64,000 bases of DNA, taken from positions 248,001 to 312,000 of the forward strand of contig NZ_CANMED010000004.1 in the NCBI RefSeq assembly GCF_947496855.1, read 5' to 3'. Both the position numbers and the translations under genes were made by a program. Under the pieces are notes generated by a model that saw nothing but the letters and a program-made list of their open reading frames with translations, was not told where the DNA came from and searched no databases. This stretch comes from an uncultured Aquimarina sp. (GTDB lineage Bacteria; Bacteroidota; Bacteroidia; Flavobacteriales; Flavobacteriaceae). This document shows positions 1 through 9,029 of this stretch, piece after piece. Numbering within the stretch: the first letter of the stretch is position 1; every line of letters begins with the position of its first letter.

Positions 1-214
1 GTTTTTCTATACCAGGTACAGCATTAATCATGGTCTGAATACCAACCTGACCTGCAGAATAACTCCCAGAAGTGGCTGACGAAGCTGATCCCGCTATGGT
101 ACCTCCAGTTGCTAGAATTTTTACATTTGGAAGGTCTGTGTCTTGAGCAAATCCAATAGCAGTTATTACAACTACTATTAGGAATGCCTTTATTTTTATA
201 TTAAATAATTTCAT
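1..214 (-). CDS. ansB: Type II L-asparaginase, N-terminal part (runs off the left edge)
   Basis: Only the first 71 codons are in the window. They encode a signal peptide ending near Gly-Phe-Ala-Gln, followed by [17 protein letters not shown], which is the N-terminal catalytic-threonine motif of bacterial asparaginases. A following [13 protein letters not shown] segment also fits the type II periplasmic family. The enzyme would hydrolyse asparagine to aspartate and ammonia in the periplasm. It lies 38 bp after aspA on the same strand, so the operon would supply aspartate directly to the lyase. The ATG at 212-214 is the only sensible start. The family call is strong; the remainder cannot be checked. 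Confidence 0.85.
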   Translation of the reverse strand, partial: MKLFNIKIKAFLIVVVITAIGFAQDTDLPNVKILATGGTIAGSASSATSGSYSAGQVGIQTMINAVPGIEK

Positions 215-252
215 AATAAAAGAGTTTGTATTCTCTATTGCTTTTGGAAAAA

Positions 253-1677
253 TCAATTATTTTTATGTAATGCAGCTGTATATTTTGGATGCATCAAATT
301 ATCTACACTGAGAATTTTATCTAATTCTTCTTCGGAAAGCAATTCTTTCTCGAGAACCAATTCACGAATTGATTTTCCTGTTGCCACAGCTTCTTTACCC
401 AGAACATCTCCCATATGATGACCAATGTATGGGTTTAAGAAGGTGATAATTCCAACCGAATTAAACACCATTTGTTTGGTATGCTCTTCATTGGCAGTGA
501 TACCATCAATACATTTTTTGGCTAGTGTGACACATGCATTGGAGAGTAGCTCTACAGATTCAAACATACATTGTGCAATTACAGGTTCCATTACGTTTAG
601 CTGTAATTGTCCTGCCTCGGCTGCAAATGAAATGGTCACATCATTTCCAATAATCTTAAAACACACCTGATTCGCTACTTCAGGAATTACCGGATTTACC
701 TTCGCTGGCATAATGGAAGAACCTGCTTGCATTTCTGGAAGGTTAATTTCATTTAATCCACATCTGGGGCCAGAAGAAAGTAATCTTAAATCATTACAAA
801 TTTTAGATAACTTCACCGCTGTTCTTTTCAAAGCTCCGGAAATCATCACATACGCACCACAGTCTGAAGTCGCTTCTATCAAATTTGCAGCAGGCACAAA
901 ACTAGCCTTTGTGAATTGTTGTAAATACCCTATGGACAGTTCTGTGAATCCATCAGGTGCATTTACTCTTGTTCCGATTGCTGTGGCACCGAGATTAACT
1001 TCTAAAATAAGGTTACGACTATTTTTTAGGTTTTTAGTTTCTTCTTTTAAATTTGCAGACCAAGCTCCAAATTCATCACCCAAGGACATGGGTACAGCAT
1101 CTTGTAACTGCGTTCTACCCATTTTAAGGACATTTTTAAATTCGGCAGCCTTTTTATCAAAACTAGTGGTCAGTACATTGATTTTTCCCAACAAATGATT
1201 CATATAATAATAAACAGCTACCCTAAAGCCAGTTGGATAGGCATCATTCGTAGACTGTGATTTATTTACGTGATCATTAGGATGTAAAATATCATAACTT
1301 CCTTTTTCGTGCCCGTTTAGTTCTAAAGCTACATTTGCAATCACTTCATTAGTATTCATATTTACAGAAGTACCTGCTCCTCCTTGAAATACATCTGAAG
1401 GAAAATATGCTGCGTACTTATCTAGATTTTCAAGAATTTCATCACAAGCCTGAATGATCATATCTGCTTTATCTGCCGGAATTGTTCCGATTTCTTTGTT
1501 CGCACATGCACACGCCTTTTTAGTAACTACTAATCCTTTTATAAAAAACGGATAATCTCCGATTATTGAATGCGAAATTTGAAAATTATTAAGAGCTCTT
1601 TGTGTATGAACTCCATAATACAAATCTCCGTTTATTTCTAGCTCTCCTAAAAGATCTGTTTCTTTTCTTGTTTTCAT
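253..1677 (-). CDS. aspA: Aspartate ammonia-lyase
   Basis: This 474-residue protein is full length for aspartase and would convert L-aspartate to fumarate and ammonia in the cytoplasm. The fumarase/aspartase superfamily signature [11 protein letters not shown] lies at residues 319-329, with the catalytic serine loop, and the TSVNMNTNE substrate motif is at about 103-111. The opening segment ([11 protein letters not shown], then YYGVHTQRA) is typical of AspA rather than fumarase C. It lies between a DcuA exchanger and an asparaginase on the same strand, which supports aspartate as the substrate. Product fumarate could feed fumarate respiration or be exchanged through the neighbouring transporter. 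Confidence 0.95.
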   Translation of the reverse strand: MKTRKETDLLGELEINGDLYYGVHTQRALNNFQISHSIIGDYPFFIKGLVVTKKACACANKEIGTIPADKADMIIQACDEILENLDKYAAYFPSDVFQGGAGTSVNMNTNEVIANVALELNGHEKGSYDILHPNDHVNKSQSTNDAYPTGFRVAVYYYMNHLLGKINVLTTSFDKKAAEFKNVLKMGRTQLQDAVPMSLGDEFGAWSANLKEETKNLKNSRNLILEVNLGATAIGTRVNAPDGFTELSIGYLQQFTKASFVPAANLIEATSDCGAYVMISGALKRTAVKLSKICNDLRLLSSGPRCGLNEINLPEMQAGSSIMPAKVNPVIPEVANQVCFKIIGNDVTISFAAEAGQLQLNVMEPVIAQCMFESVELLSNACVTLAKKCIDGITANEEHTKQMVFNSVGIITFLNPYIGHHMGDVLGKEAVATGKSIRELVLEKELLSEEELDKILSVDNLMHPKYTAALHKNN

Positions 1678-1706
1678 AAGTTCTTTATTTTGATTTGATT
1701 ATGAGT

Positions 1707-3008
1707 TTATAAAATAAGACCTCCAAGTATAAATCCGAAGATGACACTGGAAGCAATCGTTACTATTCCAGGAATAATAAAAGAGTGATTAAATACATAT
1801 TTCCCTATTTTGGTAGAGCCTGTGTCATCCATTTCTACGGCAGCCAATAATGTCGGATACGTAGGTAATACAAACAAGGCACTTACAGCGGCAAAAGAAG
1901 CTATAGCAGCAATAGGGCTTACTCCTAATGCTAAAGCAGCTGGCATTAATGCGGTTGTAGTTGCTGCTTGAGAATACAGTAGCATACTCGCTAAGAATAA
2001 AACAACTGCCAGCATCCAAGAATATTCATTTAAAATACCTCCTGCTGCTTCTTTAATTTCTACAATATGATTACTCACAAAGGTATCTCCTAACCAAGCA
2101 ACACCAAGAACGCATATTGCAGCACTCATACCCGATTTAAAAGTGGACATACCTGTAACTTCATTAAGTTTTATTTTACAAACTAATGCAATCACCATAG
2201 CAGCTAATAACATAATTGCCATTATGGCGTGATTACGACTAATTGTTGGATCAGGAATTAACCCCACTTTCTTAGAAATTAAGCTTGCGTAGGTTACTAT
2301 AATTAATATGGCAACACCAAAAATACCCACAGACCATTTTGCGCTTTTGGGGCTTTCGCTACGTTCCTCTGTTTTCTGTTTTATCAATCCAGACGCTACA
2401 CGTTTTTGATATTCTGGATCTTCAGCCAAGGGTTTCCCTAATTTGTTAGCTACAATAGCTCCAACCATACAAGCTAAAACTGTAGAAGGAATAGCAACAG
2501 CTAAAAGTTGCAAGTACGATACTCCTAAAGGCTCTAAAAAACTTGCAAAAATCACTACAGCTGCTGAAATAGGAGAAGCTGTAATTGCTATTTGTGATGC
2601 TACTACAGAGATACTTAAAGGTTTAGAAGGTCTTACGCCTCCTTCTTTAGCCACTTCAGTAATTACAGGTAAAGCAGCATAAGCAGTGTGACCAGTTCCT
2701 GCCAATAACGTCATCCAATAGGTTACGGTAGGCGCAATAAACGTAACACGTTTTGGGTTTTTTCTAAGAATCTTTTCAGATACATTGACTAGATAATCCA
2801 GTCCGCCAGCCTTTTGCATCGCAGCAATGGCAGCTATTACAGACATAATAATGAGTATTACATCTACTGGAACCGAACCAGCTTTGAGTCCAAAAACCAA
2901 GGTAAGAACAACAACACCAGCACCACCAGCATAACCAATACCGATACTTCCCAGTTTTGAACCCAAGAATATAAAAAAGAGTACAACTAATAATTCAATC
3001 CAAATCAT
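1707..3008 (-). CDS. dcuA: Anaerobic C4-dicarboxylate exchanger, DcuA/DcuB family
   Basis: This 433-residue inner-membrane protein has about ten hydrophobic segments and the length of Escherichia coli DcuA. Recognisable family stretches are VIAAIAAMQKAGGLDYLV near the N-terminus, SQIAITASPISAAVV in the middle, and GVAWLGDTFVSN and LPTYPTLLAAVEMDDTGS near the C-terminus. These resemble DcuA more than DcuB as I remember the two. Such carriers exchange aspartate, fumarate, malate and succinate, mainly under anaerobic conditions. The gene sits 29 bp before aspA and 11 bp after a small secreted-protein gene, so it is probably in one operon. Direction of exchange in this organism is inference. Confidence 0.93.
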   Translation of the reverse strand: MIWIELLVVLFFIFLGSKLGSIGIGYAGGAGVVVLTLVFGLKAGSVPVDVILIIMSVIAAIAAMQKAGGLDYLVNVSEKILRKNPKRVTFIAPTVTYWMTLLAGTGHTAYAALPVITEVAKEGGVRPSKPLSISVVASQIAITASPISAAVVIFASFLEPLGVSYLQLLAVAIPSTVLACMVGAIVANKLGKPLAEDPEYQKRVASGLIKQKTEERSESPKSAKWSVGIFGVAILIIVTYASLISKKVGLIPDPTISRNHAIMAIMLLAAMVIALVCKIKLNEVTGMSTFKSGMSAAICVLGVAWLGDTFVSNHIVEIKEAAGGILNEYSWMLAVVLFLASMLLYSQAATTTALMPAALALGVSPIAAIASFAAVSALFVLPTYPTLLAAVEMDDTGSTKIGKYVFNHSFIIPGIVTIASSVIFGFILGGLIL

Positions 3009-3019
3009 ATCTCAAGTGT

Positions 3020-3448
3020 TTAGTTAGTTAATTTCCAATTTTTACGTTGATAAATACCTTTAAGAATGGCATTCCAACTGTTCTTATGAATTTCAAATTG
3101 TTTAGGGTTGAGCAGGTCTTCTACATCCTTGTGAAGTTTTCGTATCTGCTTCGGGAATTCATGACGGATTTGTTCATCACTTAATTGAGCTTTTGGGTTT
3201 CCAAGACGTTCCATTTTGTAGGCGTGATAGACCACAATTTTCTTGTAATTTTCTCGTAACTCTCCTGTTAGCTTCATTTTATCCATTCGGTCTTCATACC
3301 ATAATGCTTGCAGTTCTTTGTCATCTGTAGAAAAAACATCGACTTTATATTCGAGACGTTCTTTTTGTTCGTCTGTTAATTCTTGTGCCTGCACATTTAA
3401 GAAACAAAAGCAAGCCAAAATGACTGTGATAAAATAATTACAATACAT
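3020..3448 (-). CDS. Small secreted protein, first gene of the dcuA-aspA-ansB operon
   Basis: This 142-residue protein has an N-terminal signal peptide ending near NVQAQ, followed by a charged, probably helical domain. I do not recognise a named family. It is clearly homologous to the product of 26379-26801: both carry DKMKL, a YH..KM.RL segment, an F.IHK.S motif and an aromatic ending of the form Y.R..W. A third, more distant relative is encoded at 25944-26354. All three sit at the 5' end of transporter operons. The function is unknown; a periplasmic role accompanying transport is only a guess. Confidence 0.75.
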   Translation of the reverse strand: MYCNYFITVILACFCFLNVQAQELTDEQKERLEYKVDVFSTDDKELQALWYEDRMDKMKLTGELRENYKKIVVYHAYKMERLGNPKAQLSDEQIRHEFPKQIRKLHKDVEDLLNPKQFEIHKNSWNAILKGIYQRKNWKLTN

Positions 3449-3641
3449 ACATATAATTTTATAGACAATAATGATGTTAGAATTCTTAACTAAAATAGTT
3501 TGATATTAAGATTAAATTTCTAATCATTTAAGTGAAGTAACCTAAATCAAAAATGAAGTGTCTAAACTTAATATTGAATCTTTCTTTGCTATAAAGCTTA
3601 ATTTTTTACTTAAAATTAAATACTTTATTATGTACTATGGC

Positions 3642-3661
3642 TATCAATTTGGTTCAAGAAT
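3642..3661. repeat. 20-bp repeat, copy 1, upstream of the dcuA operon
   Basis: The sequence TATCAATTTGGTTCAAGAAT occurs here and again, identical over all 20 bases, at 11768-11787. This copy lies about 195 bp upstream of the first gene of the dcuA-aspA-ansB operon. The other lies about 165 bp upstream of napD. The sharing could mark a common regulatory site or a fragment of a dispersed repeat. Confidence 0.6.
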
Positions 3662-3895
3662 TTTGAAAATATCTTGTCTAAAATATTAATGAAAGGAAAC
3701 TTATGAGAAATTAAACCTTAAGCTACCTAGACCGCATCACGTAGAAATATCCCAACGTTCTTGATACGCGTAATACAAATAAAATAAATGGATTGAAGGA
3801 AACGGTTACATCTAATCCATCAAAAAAATCATACCCTTAGGGGTTTTTCAACTGCGCTTGTATACGTCAATCTCAATAAATATCTTTGATGAGCC

Positions 3896-3925
3896 GTGAC
3901 ATAATTTTATATAAAATTATGTCAC
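3896..3925. promoter_or_regulatory. Perfect 30-bp palindrome
   Basis: The two 15-base arms, beginning GTGACATAATTTTAT, are exact reverse complements with no spacer. A T-rich tail (TGTTTTT) follows on the plus strand. It could be an operator about 115 bp upstream of the SIMPL gene start, or an AT-rich hairpin acting as a terminator for transcription entering from the left. No plus-strand gene lies immediately upstream, so I favour an operator. Confidence 0.4.
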
Positions 3926-4038
3926 TGTTTTTAAATTGATATAATCGTCTGACTTCACTGATGTATAGTAAAACGATACAATCAGTAACACTAATACACA
4001 TTCAACTTTTAATGTTACCTAAGATAAAAACTGAAACG

Positions 4039-4708
4039 ATGAAAAATATTGTTAATATTATTGTATTTATTACAATGAGTAATTATGGGATTGCGCAACT
4101 TGAGAATATTCCTCTTATAACAGTAGTAGGAAAAGGGGTGGTTAAAGTTAAGCCTGATTATGTAGTATTAGGGATTAAAGTGAACAAAGAAATCAGACTC
4201 AATTCTCAAGGAAACTCAAATGTCTTTGGGATTTTTAAGGATGAAGACACTAAAATCAAATTATTTGATTTTAATAACAAAGACATTTCTGAAAGTTTGA
4301 TTCAAGTAAAAGAATCAGTTTATATTAAAGAAATTTTTTGTAACCATAAACGAATTAAGTAGATTAGATAGATATTTGTTTGAGTTACATAAATTGGGCT
4401 ATAAAGATTATATATACTTTGATTATAGAGTAAAAAGTCTTTCTGATCATAAATCCCAAGCTAGAAAAAAAGCTATTAGCTCGGCTAAGAAAAAGGCAGC
4501 TTTATTAGCAATTGAATTAGGGCAAAGTATTGGTAAAGCACACTCAATTCAAGAATTAGATTCTGAAGATTATAATTGGTATGCTATTAATGACAATACT
4601 AATCGGGAAAATATCACATTTAAATTAGGGGTAGACGAATATGTTATTGAACCAGGATTTTTGGTGATAATTTCCAAAATTCAGATAAGCTTTGATCTAA
4701 AAAAATGA
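4039..4708 (+). pseudogene. SIMPL-domain (DUF541) secreted protein with a frameshift
   Basis: The ATG at 4039 opens a signal peptide (MKNIVNIIVFITMSNYGIAQ), followed by ITVVGKGVVKVKPDYVVLGI, the typical opening of a SIMPL/DUF541 domain. The reading frame ends at a TAG near 4362. Shifting by one base at the A/T run at 4331-4340 restores a continuous product (KEFFVTINELSRLDRYLFEL), which continues into ARKKAISSAKKKAALLAIELG, the conserved C-terminal SIMPL helix, and ends at 4708. It is therefore one gene of about 220 codons broken by a single-base indel next to a six-T run. Either a real pseudogene or a sequencing error explains it. The family function is poorly known. Confidence 0.75.
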
Positions 4709-5086
4709 TTTATTCTTAGAAAAAATCAGAAAGAGCTTTAGATAAAACTTGCAATAACGATATGATAATTAGCAATGAAAATTATCTTTTTTACTTTTGA
4801 TGAAGTGAATTCTATTTAAACGACATTTTTTATGTAAAAAAATCAAATTAATTTTATTAAGTTAAAACCACCATATAATTAAGTAAGGGTGTAATATTGA
4901 GAACAATTAATGCCTATTTTGAAATTCAAAAAGACTGTTAAAGACAAGGAGATTTAGGTAAAATTGGGAACTGAAATTCAACTTAAGTTTTATCATCTTC
5001 TTTCTTACAATTATTGCGAAAAACACTCGAAAGATTCCATCCTAGCCATATGAGTGTTAATATATGAAATGCTAGCATGAATTATT
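4709..5086. other. Intergenic region, nothing recognised
   Basis: These 378 bp lie between the convergent ends of the SIMPL gene and the nap operon. I see AT-rich sequence with no credible open frame, no strong terminator hairpin and no repeat shared with the rest of the window. Confidence 0.4.
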
Positions 5087-6307
5087 TCATTTACTCCCAT
5101 ACCGAAGCTTACCTGTTTCAATACCTATAGCCGTTTTGGCAAGTATGGTAAATACAAAAGCTCCTAGAGCCCATATACCAAGTGTTACGCCAATTTCTAT
5201 TCCTGTTGGTGTATATTCTGCAATCTTACCATAAGGTCCAGGAATAAACCCCGGAACTATTAAACCAAACCCTTTTTCAATCCATATAGCAACAAATAGG
5301 ATAAAACAGCAAAAATACAATACCTTAAAATTGTTCCGTAGTTTACCAAATGTGAGTAATACAGTTGCCAATACATTTAAAGGAATTGCTGTCCAAATCC
5401 ACGGCAATAAAGCTGTTTTACCGTGCAATCCAAAAAATAAATAATATGCGCTCTCACTATGATGGGTGGGGGCATAGAATTCCTTAAAAAGTTCAGAAAC
5501 CAACATAATCAAATTAATTTGCGCAGCTACTGTGACTATCATAGCGATTTTTTTGATTGTTTTATCTTCTATTTTAAACTCAGTAAAACTTCGAATAACC
5601 GCCAGTACCAAAATTATTAGTGCTGGTCCAGCAGCAAATGCAGAAGCTAAAAATCGAGGCCCTAATAATGCATTATTCCAAAAAGGTCTCGCTTGTAATC
5701 CCTGATATAAAAAAGCAGTAACCAAATGAATCCCCACTGCCCAGAAAACAGATAGTACAGCTCCGGGAACATATACTTTTGGGTTCGCATCTTTACCTTG
5801 ATAATGTCTAAACAAAATATAAAGTGGAATTGTAATATTAATAAACAAATATCCATTTAGTACAATCACATCCCATGTGAGCATAGAATTCGGAAAATTA
5901 AATACCCCAATTCCAGGTATCATATGCCATAAAACAGAAGGTCCTCCCATATCGGCAACTACAAATGCCAAACACATAATTAGTGCAGCAACCGCTAGTC
6001 CTTCTCCAATAAGTACCGCTTGTTTAAAATCAATATCTTTTAAAACATAGGTGGGCATGACCAACATCACAGCCGCTGCGGCTACACCTACCAAAAAAGT
6101 AAAATTAGAAATATACAACCCCCAACTAACCCTATCATTCATTCCTGTGACACTCAGGCCATGTTCTAGTTGTATCGAATAGCAGTACATCCCTGCTAAC
6201 ATTACAAAAGTCAAGAAACCCATCCAAATCATATATTTCATAGATCCTTTAGTAATAGTATCAAGGCTATCTTTAACTAAATTTCCAAAAACTTTGAGTG
6301 TCTTCAT
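5087..6307 (-). CDS. NrfD/PsrC-family quinol-oxidising membrane subunit
   Basis: This 406-residue protein has about ten hydrophobic segments and belongs to the NrfD/PsrC (polysulfide reductase membrane subunit) family. Recognisable stretches are RVSWGLYISNFTFLVGVAAA near residue 60 and GPRFLASAFAAGPALIILVL in the middle. Family members take electrons from menaquinol and pass them to an NrfC-type Fe-S protein. Its gene is the last of the nap operon, directly after such an Fe-S gene, so it very probably feeds the periplasmic nitrate reductase. The 170-bp gap before it is filled by a structured repeat-like element. Confidence 0.85.
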   Translation of the reverse strand: MKTLKVFGNLVKDSLDTITKGSMKYMIWMGFLTFVMLAGMYCYSIQLEHGLSVTGMNDRVSWGLYISNFTFLVGVAAAAVMLVMPTYVLKDIDFKQAVLIGEGLAVAALIMCLAFVVADMGGPSVLWHMIPGIGVFNFPNSMLTWDVIVLNGYLFINITIPLYILFRHYQGKDANPKVYVPGAVLSVFWAVGIHLVTAFLYQGLQARPFWNNALLGPRFLASAFAAGPALIILVLAVIRSFTEFKIEDKTIKKIAMIVTVAAQINLIMLVSELFKEFYAPTHHSESAYYLFFGLHGKTALLPWIWTAIPLNVLATVLLTFGKLRNNFKVLYFCCFILFVAIWIEKGFGLIVPGFIPGPYGKIAEYTPTGIEIGVTLGIWALGAFVFTILAKTAIGIETGKLRYGSK

Positions 6308-6317
6308 GTATATTATT

Positions 6318-6457
6318 TTTGGGCGTGCCCTTCATTACACTTCGGTCGGGCTATCCGTTACAATTCCTCGTATTGTCTTACTTCGACATCTGTCCGCCTT
6401 TGGAGGAAGCTTCATATGACAATACTGCGGGATTTTCACTTCTATCCATCACGCAAA
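6318..6457. repeat. GC-richer structured intergenic element inside the nap operon
   Basis: This stretch is much richer in G+C than its surroundings. It begins with the palindrome GGGCGTGCCC (6321-6330), continues with CTTCGGTCGGGCTATCCG, and contains a long hairpin whose core arms are GTATTGTC (6370-6377) and GACAATAC (6418-6425). Inside it is a smaller TCCGCC/GGAGGA stem. It ends with GGGATTTTCACTTCTATCC. I recall similar sequences dispersed between genes in flavobacterial genomes, so it is probably a REP-like repeat. It separates the Fe-S gene from the NrfD gene and might affect mRNA stability. Confidence 0.55.
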
Positions 6458-6477
6458 ACTATTTTTTAAGTAAACTA

Positions 6478-7674
6478 TCAGTCCATAAAGTACCAGAACT
6501 TAGGCTCTGTTCCTAGGTCTTCTTTTAGTCTAAAAACTTTTTTATTTTCTAATACCCATCGGATGGTACTATTGGGGTCTAATAAATTACCAAAAATTCG
6601 AGCTCCCGTTGGACATGCTTCTACACAAGCAGGATCTTTTCCTGATCTAGAGCGTTGTACACAAAAAGTGCATTTTTCCATCACACCTTTCTTACGCATG
6701 CGATTTCCTAGATAATGTTGATCTTTATTTACCTCTTCTTGTGGAACTTCTGGTTTGCTCCAATTAAACCTTCGACCATCATAAGGACATGCCGCCATAC
6801 AATAGCGACATCCTACACACCAATCATAATCAATGACTACCAATCCGTCATCCTCTCGCCAAGTAGCTTCTACCGGGCATACTTCCACACAAGGAGGATT
6901 ATCGCAATGAAAACATTGGGTTCCCATATAGAAATGCCCTTCTGCAGGTACTTCATGATAATAGTTATCATCAGCTTCGTCAAATTTAAATCCTTCTCCA
7001 TCCTTCATCTCATGAATCCTGATATATTGCATTTCAGAATTTCTATCCTGATTGTTTTCTTTAACACATGCATTTACGCAATCCATATAACCTTGGCATT
7101 TAGATATATTAAATGCATATCCAAACAATACATCTTTTGCTGCATCTGTGGATTTCATGGTGATGTTTTCTTTTTTTCTTAATTCATAGGATCTCACTAG
7201 CCGATTTACTGTTGCATTTCGTTCTTCATCCGTCATCAATTTATAATTCCCTTTAAACTGTTCTTCCCAATCAATTTGCGCTTTTTCTTTAGAATCCTCT
7301 CCTGAAATAATACTACACGAAGTACTAACTGCACCTGCTCCAATCATCAAACTAGCTGTTAATTTTCTGAAAGCTGTACGACGATCCATTTTAACTTCAA
7401 ACACTTGATCAAAACCATCTTTTTTGTGTTCATCACCAATAGAAGCATTTACCGTGGCATCAATAAATTCCTGATCACTGATCTCAGGCGTACTATGAGA
7501 ATCACATCCACCTGATGTATTTCCACAACCGCAGGATGATGCCTTAACAGGAGTCAATTCCTCTACCTGAGAACCACATCCACCTGAAGTGCTTCCACAA
7601 CCGCAGGATCCTCCTGAAGTCTGCTTGATAGCACTGTTTAGATTTAACTTAAAATATTTTCCAATTCCACTCAT
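6478..7674 (-). CDS. NrfC-like four-cluster ferredoxin with delayed Tat motif
   Basis: This 398-residue protein carries four cysteine groups for [4Fe-4S] clusters at about residues 193-203, 254-266, 286-296 and 335-354, as in NrfC, PsrB and DmsB subunits. A twin-arginine motif (DRRTAFRKL) with a hydrophobic stretch follows only at about residues 97-118, and ends at STSC. Before it are two near-identical cysteine-rich repeats (SCGCGSTSGGCGS at 23-35 and SCGCGNTSGGCDS at 47-59). The delayed RR recalls the Tat-variant proteins of Bacteroidota alternative complex III. It should carry electrons from the NrfD subunit to the heme proteins of the operon. Confidence 0.88.
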   Translation of the reverse strand: MSGIGKYFKLNLNSAIKQTSGGSCGCGSTSGGCGSQVEELTPVKASSCGCGNTSGGCDSHSTPEISDQEFIDATVNASIGDEHKKDGFDQVFEVKMDRRTAFRKLTASLMIGAGAVSTSCSIISGEDSKEKAQIDWEEQFKGNYKLMTDEERNATVNRLVRSYELRKKENITMKSTDAAKDVLFGYAFNISKCQGYMDCVNACVKENNQDRNSEMQYIRIHEMKDGEGFKFDEADDNYYHEVPAEGHFYMGTQCFHCDNPPCVEVCPVEATWREDDGLVVIDYDWCVGCRYCMAACPYDGRRFNWSKPEVPQEEVNKDQHYLGNRMRKKGVMEKCTFCVQRSRSGKDPACVEACPTGARIFGNLLDPNSTIRWVLENKKVFRLKEDLGTEPKFWYFMD

Positions 7675-7714
7675 AACTTAAGTTTTATTAAAATCACAAT
7701 AAAATGTTATTGGA

Positions 7715-8338
7715 TTATTCTCTTTCTTTTACTTTCTGCGTATTAAATCTTGATGGCCATCTGGATTCAATCGAAGGTTTATGTGGATTATGACAATTTA
7801 CACAGGTCATCGCTGCTCTTGGTATTGACCATCCGCCTATATTTTTTCCATGGGCACCACCCTTCCAGTCTTCAAATTGTGAGCTATGGCATTGTGCACA
7901 TAATTGATAACTTCGATTAAAATCAATAGCTGTACCAGTCAAACTCTGTAGATTATTCATGTCATTACCATTATGACAGGTAGCACAATTCATAATCTTC
8001 TCCTTGGCGTGTACTAGATTAATATCCCAATGTGCTTTCTTTACGTCAACATCTTTAAGCTCTTTTAACGGTTTTGTATGACATTGGGCACATTCAAAAG
8101 AAGTAATCTGACTCTTGCGTTCTGGAATCAAAAAAGTATGCTCTCCTTCAATAATTTCTATGGTCTCCATATCTCCAATGTAGGATTCTGAAGAAATAGA
8201 AGTACCATGATAGTTTTTACTTTCTGCTTCTATCTTATCTGTTAAACTGTGATATTCTCCTTCGCCATGCTTACAAGACAATAACATCGTTATAAATAAA
8301 CCTCCCAAAACATATATATAGCTCTTTTTACTGATCAT
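7715..8338 (-). CDS. Tetraheme c-type cytochrome lipoprotein of the nap operon
   Basis: This 207-residue protein has an N-terminal hydrophobic segment ending in a lipobox (LLSC, Cys22) and four CXXCH heme-binding motifs at about residues 83, 118, 147 and 179. It is therefore probably a membrane-anchored periplasmic tetraheme cytochrome. It overlaps the end of the napB-like gene by 11 bp and precedes the Fe-S gene by 40 bp. The likely job is to pass electrons between the NrfCD-like module and NapB/NapA, the place taken by NapC in other bacteria. Family assignment beyond a multiheme cytochrome c is uncertain. Confidence 0.85.
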   Translation of the reverse strand: MISKKSYIYVLGGLFITMLLSCKHGEGEYHSLTDKIEAESKNYHGTSISSESYIGDMETIEIIEGEHTFLIPERKSQITSFECAQCHTKPLKELKDVDVKKAHWDINLVHAKEKIMNCATCHNGNDMNNLQSLTGTAIDFNRSYQLCAQCHSSQFEDWKGGAHGKNIGGWSIPRAAMTCVNCHNPHKPSIESRWPSRFNTQKVKERE

Positions 8339-9026
8339 TTGTAAAGATTTTTCTTGTAAAAACTGCTGTACTTATCATCTCTTGTTCAGGCACATGACAT
8401 TGACGGCAATTTATCCGATCTGGATGCGTAACTCTTATTTCTTTTGGAGCTGCAGGTCCTGCATGACATGATAAGCAATTCTCTCGCATTTGGATTTGAT
8501 GTGGGATGATCGGCGGACTCCCTGGGAGTGCATTATTATTTCCTACAGATGCTGCAAGTGTTTTAAAAAAGGTAGTTTCTTTAAATACTGTACTTTCTTT
8601 TTGTGCTACATGACATTGTCGACAATTGATCATCTCAGGATGCGGTGTAACCGGCGCATATGCATTAAATTGCTCTGCAAATCCTCCATTTTGATGACAT
8701 TGTAAACAAGCTTTTCCTCCCATACCACGCTCTCCTTTTACTAATGGATGAGGAATACTTGGTGGTGCTCCAGGATACGCTCGATTATTATAATAGGTCG
8801 CTAATGTTCTTTGATGCGCTTTATCTATTGGCATGTTCAGATACGCTAACGCATATTCTGATCGTTCAAAAACGCCTTTTTCTAAGGGAATTATGGGTGC
8901 CAAAAAATCATCAGAAATAGGAATATATGCTTCTTCTAATCCTTTCTTATAGCTATAGCCCCAGTTAATTATAAAACCAGCGAATAGCAATGTAAATAAT
9001 AATATAATGCCTAGTCTTTTTTTCAT
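8328..9026 (-). CDS. napB: NapB-like nitrate reductase cytochrome subunit, duplicated to four hemes
   Basis: This 232-residue protein starts with a signal anchor (LGIILLFTLLFAGFIINWGY) and then holds two copies of a NapB-like unit. Each has a PP.IPH segment, a CLxCH heme site, a TPHP or THPD segment and INCRQCHV. Heme motifs are at 107-111, 135-139, 184-188 and 207-211. Usual NapB proteins are about 150 residues with two hemes, so this looks like an internal tandem duplication. It starts 3 bp after napA ends, as expected for the electron-donating partner of NapA in the periplasm. Confidence 0.85.
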   Translation of the reverse strand: MKKRLGIILLFTLLFAGFIINWGYSYKKGLEEAYIPISDDFLAPIIPLEKGVFERSEYALAYLNMPIDKAHQRTLATYYNNRAYPGAPPSIPHPLVKGERGMGGKACLQCHQNGGFAEQFNAYAPVTPHPEMINCRQCHVAQKESTVFKETTFFKTLAASVGNNNALPGSPPIIPHQIQMRENCLSCHAGPAAPKEIRVTHPDRINCRQCHVPEQEMISTAVFTRKIFTNDQ

Positions 9027-9029
9027 TAA

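Larger units (their letters stand above)
3449..4038. other. Intergenic region with divergent promoters, no gene seen
   Basis: The 590 bp between the dcuA operon and the SIMPL gene hold no convincing coding region. They contain one copy of a 20-bp sequence that recurs upstream of the nap operon (3642-3661), and a perfect 30-bp palindrome at 3896-3925. The promoters of both flanking units must lie here, but I could not place a clear Bacteroidota -33/-7 pair. Confidence 0.5.

Noticed and set aside
713..1198. A 161-codon plus-strand frame inside aspA
   Set aside because: It is antisense to a fully conserved aspartase and its product resembles nothing. Long antisense frames are common over conserved genes.
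6715..7182. A 155-codon open frame on the plus strand inside the nap Fe-S gene
   Set aside because: It lies wholly antisense to a protein with four intact cysteine motifs. Its translation has no recognisable features, so it is a shadow.
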